Positions 23,475 through 39,850 of a stretch of DNA of 64,000 bases are shown here, piece by piece. Under the pieces are notes generated by a model. The model ran no database searches, was not told the DNA's origin, and saw only the letters and a list, made by a program, of their open reading frames with translations. The stretch spans positions 934,501 through 998,500 of the forward strand of contig JANATF010000014.1 of NCBI GenBank assembly GCA_029449245.1, read 5' to 3'. Origin of the DNA: Mortierella alpina (taxonomy: Eukaryota > Mortierellomycota > Mortierellomycetes > Mortierellales > Mortierellaceae). Positions within the stretch are counted from its first letter, which is position 1. Each line of letters starts with the position of its first letter. The translations under genes were made by a program, and so were the position numbers.

Positions 23475-26400
23475 ATGGCAGCCACCGTCGAGGACCTCGC
23501 CAACGACAGGACCGCCCCTGTGCGTCCCCAGCGTCGTGCTTCCTCGTCTGCTCACGGTCATTCCAGCCTGCTCAGAGGACTCTCGGGACTGCAAACGCTG
23601 CCAGCCTTGCGACAAGGCTCGCTCAAGCACCACCTCCTGGGTTCCGAGAGCTTTGTCAAGCGCATGGAGCAGCAACCACACCTCACCGGCCACGACGGCT
23701 GCGTCAATACTATTGCTTGGGACGAAACTGGCGAGTACCTTCTCTCGGGGTCAGGTAAGGAAGGCACTGTCGATAGTGGTGCGTAGCTTGTAATACCATA
23801 CCATACAGCCTAACTCATACGCTTCGCCTTTTTTTTTTTTCCTTCTCGTTTTGCACCGCAGACGATCGCAGCCTGAACATCTATCGACCGTTGGACCCTT
23901 CGTCGCCTTTGGTCCACAGCATCCCCAGCGGACACACCCACAACATCTTCTCTGCAAAGTTCCTCACCGGCAGCTCTGCCTCCACCATCATTTCCTGCTC
24001 TGCGGACGGCATCACGCGGCTGACAAGCGTCCCGCGGTTCGTGGAAAAGTCTCGCTTGAATAACTGGGTTCCGAGTCCTGGATTTAACTGTCACACGGCC
24101 ATGACCTACGAGGTCATGCCTGATCTCATCGACGGCCACATATTTTACGACTGGTAAGTGCAGCTTGCGCCTATGGTTTCTATGCTTGTAGAAAAAGAAG
24201 AGGAAGCGTGTCGAGTAGCCGTTCACTTCTGACGCATGATGTATGTCCCCCCCCCCCCCCCTGATATAGCTCTGACGACGGCCGCATTAACCGATACGAC
24301 ACCCGGATCAGCACCAGCTGCACCTGCGATTCTGACGACAGCTGCCACCGCCATACATTTATCAACATCAACTCTCATCTACAAAGTCCCTCACCTGCTG
24401 GCTTATCAACAGAGGACCGACTCTTCCTTTCGTTCCGCCGTCGCAGGAACGAAATCGGCATTTCCGCCATCACCCAGAGGCCCGAGAACCCCAACTACAT
24501 CGCGGCAGCCTGCGCAGACGATACTGTCAGGATATTTGACAGCCGTTATGCCACAAGTCGGGATCATCGAGCCGCACAGGTCTATAGCTTCTCGCCCTTT
24601 GTCCCCACAGGTTGGAAGCTTGGTGCGGATGGCGAGCTCGAACGAGGCGCCAATAGGGCGAGAACCTCACTTGATACCAGAATCACCTCACTAAAGTACG
24701 ACCCCTGCAGATCTGGACAACTCTTGGCCAGCTATAGTCGAGGAAGCTGCTACTTGATCGACCCTTCAGATCTCTCTCCTGGCCTCTCTGAGCAACCAAG
24801 GGCGTTTGGCCGTTCGCAACCAGATCGTGAACATGGCGATTCTAAAGGCAAGAGGAGACGAAGCCCGAGTGCCAACTCTGACCACTCATCCAAAGAACCT
24901 TCTACCTGCAAAAGATCGCCCAGCTCATGGTCCCCCACCCTCCTCCGACGATCCTCTACGAGCGTCACTGGTGCCGACAACGCTGCAACCACAGAGAAAT
25001 TGGAAAATGACACGATTGATGCATCGCAGGACACCTCCGTTTTAACCCACTCGTTGGAGGCGCCAGGGCATGTGCATTTCAGAATTGGAGGTGCAGAAGA
25101 CGCGGCGACCGTACAGGTTGAAAAGAAGCGCAAGAGCAAAGCCAAGAAGGATGCCTCCGCTAAAGATGAAGGGGGCGACCACGACATGGCAGATTCTGAC
25201 AAGGATCCCACTGACGTGAACGACGAGCAGGGTCAAGATGACAAGACAGATGACAAGACAGATGACAAGACAGATGACAAGACAGATGACAAGACAGATG
25301 ACAAGACTAATGACAAGACTGATGACAAGACTGATGACAAGGCAGATGACAAGACAGACGATGACGGGGAGGATGGAGGGGACGAAAAGGACGAACAAGA
25401 CGAGAGCGCTGACAGTGATGACGACAGAGACTACCGCATGGACTTGGAGTCGGACTCGAGTGACAGCGATTCGTCTCGTCCTGATCAACAGGACATCAAA
25501 GAGTACTGGATCCGTAGGAGTTTTTACGCCGGCAAGAAGGATATTGTTCAAACGTATAGCGGACACAGGAATGCAAGAACAATGGCAAGTTTTGTTCTTG
25601 GGATAGAAACACATAGAGTCGTGTCATGGTTGATCAATCATTGCTTTTTGTCGTACGATGATTCGTGATCGCTAATGGTTTTTGCTTTTTTTTTTTTTTT
25701 TTTTTTTTTTTTTCTTTATCTCACTGAACTGCCATAATAGATCAAGGAGTCCAACTTTTTTGGACCCAATAGTGAGTTCATCATGTCTGGCTCGGATGAT
25801 GGTCGCATATTCTTTTGGGACAAGCTGACAGGGAAAATCCTCAATGTCATCAAGGGCGACAGAGTAAGTTGGGACTATTTACAAACAAAGGGTAGAGAAA
25901 GAAGGAGGCAAGATTCGACTCGATGCAGACATGACAGCGTGTTGACCAAAAAAGTGTTTTTTTCGTACTTTTTTATAGAGCGTTGTGAATTGCCTCCAGC
26001 CTCATCCTACATCGAGTTTTCTTTTGGCAGCCGCGGGCATTGACAAGACCATCAAAATCTTTATGCCGACGGCAGAGGACAAGGTGGATATGTCAAAGAT
26101 CCGGGGGATCAAGCGGCCTGTTGTGTCCGAGAATGAACTACGACCACGCACACAGGTGGAGGTTCCTGTGGGCGAAGCAGAGGACGAATTGGATCCAGAG
26201 CATGCATATGAATTCGGGGGCCATGCCAACAGCAGCAGCGACGACGATGATGATGATGACGATGACGACTTGTTGTTGGACGATAGCGACGACGATATCC
26301 TTTCGAGGCTCGGGCGCCGACCCCACCACCTGTTGATCCAAATCTTTCGACAGCTGGCCCGTGAAAGAGTCTTGGGCGGGGATAGCTCGGAGAGTCAAGA

Positions 26401-26485
26401 CCACCATGGCCACGACAACGACGATAGTGACGATAATCGCGGCGATGATGACCATGACCACGGGGGCGATTCAGACATGCAATGA
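23475..26485 (+). CDS. WD40 protein of the DCAF6/DCAF8 type (putative CUL4-DDB1 substrate receptor)
   Basis: Five exons, 23475-23754, 23862-24153, 24270-25584, 25741-25863 and 25979-26485, 838 residues. WD40 blades are split: N-terminal blades (LTGHDGCVNTIAWDETGEYLLSGS, SGHTHNIFSAKFL, RINRYDTR, DDTVRIFDSRY) and C-terminal blades ([55 protein letters not shown]). The phrase GHRNxRTMIKExNFxG is characteristic of DCAF6/8; D-x-R blade ends fit the WDxR motif that docks to DDB1. Between them lies a long charged insert with a ten-unit DDKT repeat and an acidic tail (D10 run). Intron 3 is GC..AG (ATG|GCAAGT) and carries a T28 run. Likely nuclear; substrate unknown. Confidence 0.88.
25237..25356 (+). 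repeat. In-frame 12-bp minisatellite encoding (DDKT)10
   Basis: Ten head-to-tail units of GATGACAAGACA with few substitutions (ACT for ACA, one AAT for GAT, one GCA), all in frame within exon 3 of the WD40 gene. The first five units are identical, suggesting recent expansion. Confidence 0.95.
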
Positions 26486-26845
26486 ACCGTCATCTGCAGA
26501 AGCTACCAGCATTGGTACCTCCGAGGTTCAACCGACAGGCTCACTCGCTAATTGCAGATGCGCACGATTATTGTCCTCTGGAATGCCTGGCCCGTGCACC
26601 CTTGTGTCTCTTCATCGCATGCATGCAAAACATTGAAATATACATGCATCAACAATTAGTTGTTTTCCGGATGTCAAAAAGATCTTTAAAGTACAATGCG
26701 ATGCTATACTATGAGCGGTAGTGTGTAGATAAAAAACGAAAGAGAAAGAGAGGAGGCAAGAGACGGGAGGAATGGAGTGAGAGAGAGTGAGGGTTGTGCG
26801 AAATGTATAGGTATTGGTTCTATGGTGCAGTGCTCCCCTCTTTCT

Positions 26846-28692
26846 TTACATGTCAACATCCATGCCCTGGCCTGGTGCTGCGACCTCTGCAACATCAATG
26901 CCGGCCAACGCCTTGCCGCCCTTGACGACCTTGATGGCCTCGGAGGCCATCAACCTTGCGACGGCAGAGTCCTGGGGGACCGAGTAGGCAGAGTGGACAT
27001 AGGGCAAAGGAAGAGGAGGTGTAATACGGGTCGTTCCATTTGCGGCAATGAGAACGGTCATCTTGAACTGTGCGACCTTGTCCGAAGCGCGTGTGTAGTA
27101 CACGGGGTAAGGGGTCAACAAGTTGTGCGAGGCGAGCTCAGTCACTCCCAGACGATGGCGCTTGTTCTCCAAGGCACTAGAGACAATCCAACAAAAGTTT
27201 GACGCGAGTTGAGGAAGCGAGATGTTAGTTTCTTAGTCATTTTGGCACTACACAAATATCCCGAACGAAGCGATGGAAGAAGAAAAAAAAAAGTCCAGCA
27301 GGCTTACCGAGTGGGGAAGGGGAAGACGCCAAAAGTTGTGCTAATCTCGTTAAAAGCAGCGCGAGCAGACTTGAGCTTGAGGTTGTAGTTCTGGTGGACG
27401 TTACGGGAAAAGACGGTAGGCTTGATAGCGCCCTCTCTGCACGAACCATCGCCAGAGCTGATCAAGATGTTGAGAGTGTAGGCCTCGTTGGCGACAAAGA
27501 CAAAGTCCTGAACGGGGCGGTTCTCCTCGTCTGGCACGTTGAGGATCATCTTCTCGGTGGCAATCACGTAGCGCTTGATCTCGTTCGAGGCAGTTCCGGT
27601 CACGGGGCTGCAGTTGAAGAGCGCAGCAGCCTCAGCGATCGCCTCCTGAACCTGAACATTGCTGTTTCCAATCTTCATCAGTCTCAGGGCGGCCTCGGCA
27701 GCAAAGTGGGCGGCGCAGACAACATCTGCAGCACGGCCCTCCACTGGCGCAGCAGGGTTGGCGTTGATCACGATGGTGTGGCCGTTGGTGGCGATGTAAC
27801 CATCGATGTGTGCGCCCAACTCACTAGAAAGAACAAGGGATCACGGTTTTTTTTGTGGGTGGAAGAGAGCGTCAGTGTCCTGCACGTAATGTTGTTCATG
27901 TTGTTCATGTCATTCATGTCAGAAGAGCACAACAAGGCGCATACATCTTGACGACATCTCCGTTGCGGAGAACAACATCGTCTCCAGTCTCTCCTGTAGG
28001 GGAATAGTACTCGACGCAGTCGTTGACCGAGACCATTGTTGGGAAGGCGATTCCCTTCTCGACACTGTTCTTGTTGTAGACCTTGGAAGTCTGTTTTGTT
28101 CATTGGGGCACGTATGGAAAATGAAAGATAGATGCGAGGTCAGTGGTTTGGCAAAGTGAGCTGCTCGGTAGCTTCAATACTGCGCCAAGTCGAGACGGCA
28201 GAGCAAAAACAAAAAAGGAACATACGTAAGAGAGGATAATCTCGTCACCAAAGGCGCACAGCTCGCTGACACGAACACCGTCAGCAACACGGGCAACGAC
28301 CTTGGTCAGGGCATCTAATCATCCATGGCACAAAAGATACAACGGTTTAGCGTGGCTTCGTCAGTTATTTTCAGTCCATAAGGATGAGCAAGTCGCTGCG
28401 GCAAAAGTCCAATCCTTCCGCTGCCATAAAAAAGATGGATGCATACCCTGAGCAATATCGGCGGCCAAGCGGTACTTTGCAATGACAGTGGGGTCGGACA
28501 GGTTGTTGTCGATGTCCGACTTTTGAGCAAAGAGTTCCTGCAAAACGGGGAGGCATAGCAAATACAAGAAGTAGGCACACGTTTGCTGTTAGTGGGGGCT
28601 GCAGTGGGTCATGGGCCTTGCGCGTGCTGGGCCAGCAATGGCTACGAGTGGTAGACGGTGGAGAAGCAACGTACAATCTGATCCTGGTCCAT
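26846..28692 (-). CDS. PA2G4: EBP1/PA2G4 homologue (methionine-aminopeptidase-fold, ribosome-associated)
   Basis: Six exons, 28692-28675, 28537-28447, 28314-28226, 28090-27945, 27823-27308 and 27176-26846, giving 396 residues, the same size as human EBP1 (394). The pita-bread fold is recognisable: SDIDNNLSDPTVIAKYRLAA at the N-terminus, then CAFGDEIILSY, KGIAFPTMVSVNDCV, NGDVVKIELGAHIDGYIATNGHT. The metal ligands of active methionine aminopeptidases are not conserved in EBP1 proteins, which bind 60S ribosomes at the tunnel exit and also act in the nucleus. The first coding exon is only 18 nt (MDQDQI). The C-terminus is short, without the Lys-rich tail of the animal proteins. Confidence 0.92.
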
Positions 28693-29045
28693 TTTGGAGG
28701 TGCGTTTGTGTGGAGGGTGTGGGTGTGGATGGTGCGGGAGAGAGCGAATGCAGCGGTTGTCGTTTTCTTTTTTCTTTTTTTCTTCTTTGTTTATTGCTGG
28801 GCAAATGAGCAGTCAACCTAGTTAAATCACGTGTATGCTTGGCCACTCCAAGCAGCACTCGACTCGGTGTTTCGACATTCCTCATCGCACACAGACTGCA
28901 CTCTCAAGAACACACACACCCGCACCAACAAGCGCAGGAGAGCCGCAGCAGGAACAGGCACAGGAACAGGACCAGGAAGAGGAACACGCCTGCACTCTCT
29001 CGTAAACACAGGGCCAACACACCACCATACCATAATACCACCGCC

Positions 29046-29643
29046 ATGTACTGCATCCGTGCATTCCTGCCGCTGCTGCTGCTCCCCTTCCCAAGCACAG
29101 CCCCGTACTTTGTGATTCTCTATTCCATCTCGCTCTACCGCCACCACCGTCCATGGTAAGCTGTCCTCAAAACCAGCAGTTGTTCGGTTTTTTTTGTTTC
29201 GTAGCGAGGGTCGTCCTAACTAACACCTGTGCGTCATTTTTATTAGCGTGTACTGCATCTTCACCGTCATACTCCTCTTCTCAACCACATGTTACTGGGG
29301 CGCCGACCGGTGCTGGCTGGACCTCAACCAATTTCGTCTCTTTGACCCCATCAGGCACATAGATGGATCGCCCACTTCAACATTTGGTATTCAACTGCCA
29401 GCCTTCGTCTCAAAAATCGAGGACTATCTCGAGAGTTTGCTACGCATCCTTGGCGGGGGTGAACCCCTGGCGGCCGTCATCAGGGCTGGATCCGACTTTT
29501 CTTCTTCTGCTGCTGCTGCAGGAGCAAGGACGGTCGCTGCAGGAGCAGGTCACTTGGCTGTATCGGTCGCCACGGCTGCTGCTACCTCGGGAGGAGCTGC
29601 AGGGACAGGGACGCTTGCGGCAGCATCAGTACCAGTATCATGA
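29046..29643 (+). CDS. Small membrane protein, family not recognised
   Basis: Two exons, 29046-29155 and 29247-29643, 168 residues. Two hydrophobic segments: residues about 4-32 (FLPLLLLPFPSTAP, FVILYSISL) and about 39-52 (YCIFTVILLFSTT). A short ordered-looking part follows (DLNQFRLFDPIRH, FVSKIEDYLESLLRIL), then an Ala/Gly-rich tail. The first segment could act as a signal anchor. Divergent from EBP1 with 353 bp between start codons, converging on the USP gene with 131 bp between stops. No function can be assigned. Confidence 0.6.
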
Positions 29644-29774
29644 ACACACTCAAGCACATCTCATCAACATTACTATAAAAAATCGATACACCCAGAAATC
29701 ACATCTAGAGTACATGCGTGGAATGATTTACTACGGCGTAAAATGCCTTTTTTTTTTTGGGTGAGATTTTTTTT

Positions 29775-34730
<4,956 letters not shown>

Positions 34731-35108
34731 CACTGCAGAGGACGAAACAAAAGGGATGGGCAGGAGAGGAAAGAATGGGTGAATGGGTGGAGGAGAGGCG
34801 GTGGGTGTGGTATGGGGGATGGACTACGGTAAGAAAGCTGGAAAAGAGAGAGAGAGGTGAACGCTGGCAGGGACGACAAAACAATACGAAAAAAAAAAAT
34901 AAACAGTCGGGCGCGCGTTCGAAACGCCATCAAACAGAGTTGGCAGCAGCAGCTGCAGCCTACCCCGCGTGCACGGCAGCACTCTCCTCCACACGGGACA
35001 GCCATGCTCCATGCACAGACACCATCCTCCTCAAGGCACACACAGCCAACGCACAGCTGGAGCAAGGGCACAAGAGCACTGGAGAAAGTAGAGTACCATA
35101 CACGTGAT
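34731..35108. other. Short intergenic region
   Basis: Separates the USP gene start from the stop of the RING gene, both on the minus strand. A cttctgcag acceptor directly before the USP ATG suggests a possible 5'-UTR intron. Nothing else recognised. Confidence 0.4.
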
Positions 35109-37028
35109 TTAATCAAACAAATCCTCTAACGCGCCACGGCGCTTCTTGCGGTGGTGCCTGGACGGCCCACTGTCTTGATCACTGCCCTGCTCGCTGCCGC
35201 TCTCTTCCGCACTCGAGCCAGAGGCATCGGTATCACTCAGGACAACTTGGCGCTTCTTGGTCTTGGCACGAGGAGACTCTGCTGGCACTACAATAGCAGG
35301 ACTCGCGCTCGTGCTGTCCTCGCGCTCATCATCGTCATCAGAGAGCAAAATGAACGGTCGGCGAGCCTTTCTACGCACATGTTTCTGGGCCTTTTCCTCG
35401 TCCTCATCCTCCTCATCCTCATCCTCCTCATCCTCATCTTCGTCATCTCCCTTGGACTCGTTTCCGCTATCGTCCTCACTTGCTTCGTCACTGTTCTCTG
35501 ACTGGTCATTGTTCCAATCGTCACTGTCATCCGATATTTGAACAACATCCCGTCCAGCACCCACGGCCCGGCCTTGGCGCCGCATCTTTGCTCCTCTCTT
35601 TGATCGACTCGTGCGGAGAGTGGTCAAGTCGTGTTCGGAAACGCGAGGACCCATATTAGAGTCACTGTCACTTTCATATCTGCCGTATTCGTCAGCACTA
35701 TCACCATCGTCAATGAACGAGTCGTGAGAGTCATATGCATCCGGCTCCTCCGACTCTTGATCGGTGTTGTCTTGACTATCCACATCCGAACCTTCTACAT
35801 CGCTGAACAGATTGCTACAGTTGACGCATATCCCTCCACGGACTTCCCAACCGCAAGATACACATCGCCTATTGGATCAAATCATTAGCAATTCGCAGTT
35901 AGTTTTAAGAGACACGATTTCCACAGGCACTTGATTACGCTACTCCTCGACAACTCTATCCCCAGACCATACCTCACACCATCTTCGGCATCCACGATGG
36001 TGTTGCCAATGCCCTCGAGCGAAAGAGGTTTGAATATGTCCTTCCAAACGTCCCCTTTGCTCTGAACACGCTGCATGCTCTGTTCGTCTGCATGCATCTT
36101 TTCCTGAGCAACCTTGCGCTCAGGCTCTGGCAGACGGGCGATCGAAGACTGCACTTGCTCCCGAATGTTGAACGACAGAGTGGGTCTCCGCAACAGCTTT
36201 GTTCTGCACGTAGGACACGACTTGTGGATCTGAAGCCATGAACGCAAACAAGCGTAGCAGAAAGTGTGGCCGCACTCTACAGTGAAGGGTGACGAGAAGT
36301 AGTCGACGCAGATGCTGCACTGCAGAGCCCCGTCAAGCCCATGGGGTCGCTTGTTGACCACTACCGTGTCCGCTGGTCCTGGCTTTGCTGCTGACGAGTC
36401 TACCATGTGTAGGTCCTGTACATGAGCTCCAGACTGCAGTCGTGCGATGAGCTTGTCTTTGAATTCAATCTCCTTCTTCAGGCGCGCTACCTCGCTGCGC
36501 AACTCTACCACCTCAGAGTTGGCCTCTTTTTCCATCATTAGCTCAAGGGCCATGTCGTCTAGAGACGGCTTGGCGGCAGGGTCCGGTCTCGATGACAAAG
36601 ATGCAGCAGCCTTGCTCTTTTGTGAAGGAGGGTGCGATGAGGAGGAAGTGTCTGCTGATCCGCCCCCTTTAGACACCAGGCCTACGGCTCGGTCTTGATT
36701 TTGAATCGGATTGATGGCCGCTTTGGTGGCAAAAGCCGTCGATGAAGCGGGTGAAGGGGAAGGGGGAGCGATTGCTGCACGAGCTACAGGGGAGGAGAGT
36801 GTGGATGATGGTTCGGATACGACGGGTTCATTGCTGTTGCCGCTGTGTTCCATCCTGTCATTCGCAGCTCCATTCTGCCTACTCTGTTCCTCACGAGCCC
36901 TCTATGCATCGGTGGTTGCAACGGCGATGCAGAGTTGGGTCAGTTTTGATTGCATTTAGCACTTGGTGTAGAAGCGGCGGGACAATGGGCATGACGCTCA
37001 CCTTCCTAGCCTTCTTTGACTTGCCCAT
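35109..37028 (-). CDS. RING-type E3 ubiquitin ligase with C-terminal zinc ribbon and acidic tail
   Basis: Three exons, 37028-37002, 36901-35973 and 35868-35109, 571 residues. The 27-nt first exon encodes MGKSKKARK, joining in phase to RAREEQSRQN. If ignored, a start at 36853 (MEHSGNS) gives 546 residues. A coiled coil (VVELRSEVARLKKEIEFKDK) precedes a C3HC4 RING, CSIC..CGHTFCYACL..CPTCR. After a helical linker comes a second zinc site, RCVSCGWEVRGGICVNC, then a very acidic Asp/Glu/Ser tail with basic patches. This order resembles fungal Psh1-like and CHFR-like RING proteins; Psh1 targets the centromeric histone H3, so a chromatin role is possible but unproven. Shares a 450-bp divergent promoter with the next membrane protein. 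Confidence 0.85.
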
Positions 37029-37477
37029 GGAGCTTGAGCTGTAGGTTGTTCGTATGAGTGGTCCTTCTGTAGTTTCTGTTCCTTGCTGCCCAGCCAGCAA
37101 GCGTGTATGTATGTGTGGTTGTGTGTGTGTTGAGTTGGACGTGGCAGAGTGCGAGAGCACTGAGGGAGTGGCGAGTGGAAGGAGTAGAGAAGCTGAAAAA
37201 GAAAAACAAACACACTAGGCCTTTTTGTTTTGGCGCGAAATGCTCAAAGACTGCTGTTTTACCCGATTGGTGGCAAATCGCTCTGTCCCTGCAGTCTATG
37301 TCGCGCCCTGCTGCACCATATATCATGGCGTTCCACAAGGTAGTTTTCTTTTCTTTTCTTTTTGAACTCTGTTCTGCATTCCTTCCCTGTCAACAAGGAC
37401 ACCGTGCATCTCGAAACCCATCCCCATCCCTTTCTCAGTCTTATTCTCATTCTCTTTCACCCACGCTCATTACTGCC

Positions 37478-38557
37478 ATGCTATTGAAACACCGAGTCGC
37501 CAGAGTGACCCTGGGCGTTGTATCCGTCTTGACAGGCGTCACGGTGCTCGCGACCATCCTGCAGAGCACCCCATCTTATCTACAACCGCTCAACAAAAGA
37601 TGTCTTGAGCCTGTCCTAGCACCCGAGGACAGCCATATCTCTCTGCCAGGTCTTGACCGACTCATCTGCATCCTCGTACCATTCTTTGTCGACTGTTCCC
37701 GCACAGACTATGGTCGACTCACCGTCCAGTTACTCATGTCGTTCGTTGGACCCATCACCCTTCTCCAGCTGGTGGAGGCAAGTCGTGTCGGAAACCGTTG
37801 GAGCATGCTTGCCTGTATGCCCTTTGCCACCTTATTCTCTTGGTCGACCGGCATTGGCATCTACCTTCCCCTCTTCTTTGTCCCACTCATGATCAAGGCC
37901 CGCAGCAGGGTGGAGTCATCCGTCTCTGGCAGTTCAGTACCCCTGGCGAGAGTCTACGCCATCCTGATTGCCTGTGCACTCAATCTCGTCGCTTTGGCAT
38001 CCTTTTTCGCACCGGGCCCCGTCAGTGTGGGCGAAGGAAATTCGTGGCTCCCACAGAGCACCGTTGCGACTGTTGTGCTTCAGCTCTCGCTGTGGTCCAT
38101 TTACACCGTCCTCACCTGGGTTCTTGAAATCACCGCAGTTCCTACTCCCAAGACAGAGCGTGCACAAGCTGACCAAGAGTTACGGGCTAGGCATCTGCTC
38201 CGCGATAGCTTCCTGGTCTTGGTTGGAATGACCACCTATACACATGTCATGACGCTCAAGGGGTTTTGGCAGGGCACCACCCCCGTGGATCATCTTGCTC
38301 AGGCATTTGACCACACATTCCGTCTGGAGCATGACTACTATGCGCCGGCTTATTTTCTGTTTTGGGATTTCATCGGCGCAGTGTGCGGCAGTTTTTTCTG
38401 GATCCTGTCTGATGCCGAAACCCTTCGCGAGCCAGCCTTGTTCCTTGCCGTCAGCCCCGTTCTGTCACCAGGATCAGCGCTCATGTTGTATGCAGCACAC
38501 CGAGAGCAGCGCATGATGGATGCCATCCTTGCCAACAACAAACAGAAGCTTCAGTAG
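37478..38557 (+). CDS. Polytopic membrane protein, unknown function
   Basis: Single exon, 359 residues from the ATG at 37478 (GCC ATG context, pyrimidine-rich leader). The frame stays open upstream to an ATG at 37325, which would add 51 Ser-rich residues; the shorter start is preferred. About eight hydrophobic segments, for example VTLGVVSVLTGVTVLATIL, VQLLMSFVGPITLLQL, FSWSTGIGIYLPLFFVPLMI and AILIACALNLVALASFFA. The general plan recalls integral membrane terpene-cyclase-like or tail-to-tail proteins found in fungal gene clusters, but no diagnostic motif was seen and no cluster partners are nearby. Only 63 bp separates its stop from that of the convergent FHA gene. Confidence 0.8.
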   Translation: MLLKHRVARVTLGVVSVLTGVTVLATILQSTPSYLQPLNKRCLEPVLAPEDSHISLPGLDRLICILVPFFVDCSRTDYGRLTVQLLMSFVGPITLLQLVEASRVGNRWSMLACMPFATLFSWSTGIGIYLPLFFVPLMIKARSRVESSVSGSSVPLARVYAILIACALNLVALASFFAPGPVSVGEGNSWLPQSTVATVVLQLSLWSIYTVLTWVLEITAVPTPKTERAQADQELRARHLLRDSFLVLVGMTTYTHVMTLKGFWQGTTPVDHLAQAFDHTFRLEHDYYAPAYFLFWDFIGAVCGSFFWILSDAETLREPALFLAVSPVLSPGSALMLYAAHREQRMMDAILANNKQKLQ

Positions 38558-38620
38558 AGGAACTGGGGATATAAAATATCGGATATTTACTTCCATTGGG
38601 TATGTGAGCCACTGGCGGCA

Positions 38621-39491
38621 CTAGGCTGTCTTGCCAGTGCCAGTGTTGTTGTTATCCTCGAGATCCGAGAGGTCTTCGCATATGAGACTAGACTCTGCAG
38701 AGATGTCACTCGTGTTTCGGAGTCGTTGGTCGTTCTTGTCGTCCGGCTCAGAGTCGGATGTGTTTTCGGGCGAATGATCTATATCCATGCGCTGAACTAG
38801 TGGGGTTTGGACCTTTCCTTGGAGGGCGATATTATAATTATGCTGCTGCGCTTCTCTGATAGGCAATGCGAACAATGCATCGCGCAGCCCTTCCACGTTG
38901 CTTGGTCTAGCCTGTTGCTTTGACGAGGAGGGACCAGCGGATATCGCGCTTTTGTCGACAGCCTGTTCAGGGGAATGAACCTCGATGGTGATGGGATGCT
39001 GGAGCTATCACGGTAGAAAGGGGAAAAAAATGGCATCAGCAACGCTGGTCAATGGCTCATATCGTCGATCCTTATCCATCACGACGATGCGGTCGACTCT
39101 CACCTCGAGTAAGGTGAGAATGTCCATGTTTTTGACTGGCACATGTACGTCCTTGGGGAGGTCCTTTCCATTCAGCATGGATCGGTTCGTGCCTAGACGA
39201 GTAACAGTGATCTCGACTCCATTGGAACCGACTTGGACTAGAGTGGGCGAGAGAGTGAGAGTGAGTGTACGTGAGTGTGTGTGTGTATGTGTGATTGTTA
39301 GGTCAGAGTGAATGCGCGCGATGGTGACCGTGGATTGCAAAAGGACTCTTGCCTTGCTTTCTGCTGATGTGGCTCGAGGTGATGCCCGTGAATGAGCCGC
39401 GCCCCAGCAGCAGCGAGCCGCCCTGGCGCAGCGAGAGCGTCTGGCCCGTGCTGTTGAGACGGAAGGTGGCGACAGTGGGCGCAGTGGGCAT
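38621..39491 (-). CDS. FHA-domain protein of the PNKP/APLF type
   Basis: Three exons, 39491-39353, 39237-39104 and 39004-38621, 218 residues. A compact N-terminal FHA domain: SLLLGRGSFTGITSSHISRKQ (the GR and SxxH/SRKQ phosphothreonine-binding loops), VTRLGTNRSMLNGKDL (LGxN loop) and a final strand HPITIEVH. The SRKQ and LGTN spacing matches the divergent FHA domains of PNKP, aprataxin and APLF, which bind CK2-phosphorylated XRCC1/XRCC4. The rest is acidic and disordered. No kinase, phosphatase or HIT domain follows, so a DNA-repair adaptor role is inferred. Intron 1 appears to be GC..AG (CAAG|GCAAGA); a weak GT donor five bases further would also keep the frame. Confidence 0.78.
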
Positions 39492-39850
39492 TCGCGTGTG
39501 GACACAGGGTGGGTGGTAGGGAGGGAAGTGCAGACTGCAGAGTGCGCGCGGGGCGAGTGCAGGTGGCTCGTCGGCTGAATGCTGTTCCCGAACGAGAGAG
39601 CGCACGCACGAGTTGATCGCCAGTATTGTGGTCGCACAGGCTGTTGTATATTGACACATATGGAATCCCAGGCCCATATCCCCTGCACCATCGCTCTCGT
39701 CCGCTTTTCGTCTCTTTCCTCTCCCTCCTCCCCTCCATACCTCTCTGTGTGCCCCACCACGCACCACTCCCCACTCCCCACTCTTCTCTCGTCGCCTCGT
39801 CTCCTGTCTCGTCTCCCTGTCTATCCCCACCTTCCTCCATCCTTCCTTCC

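Noticed and set aside
22989-23786. 265-codon plus-strand frame upstream of the WD40 gene
   Set aside because: Its first half is translated purine-only leader. The WD40 protein starts at 23475 in the same frame, with proper context.
25042-25614. 190-codon minus-strand frame with VICLVICL repeats resembling membrane spans
   Set aside because: Antisense of the DDKT minisatellite in the WD40 gene.
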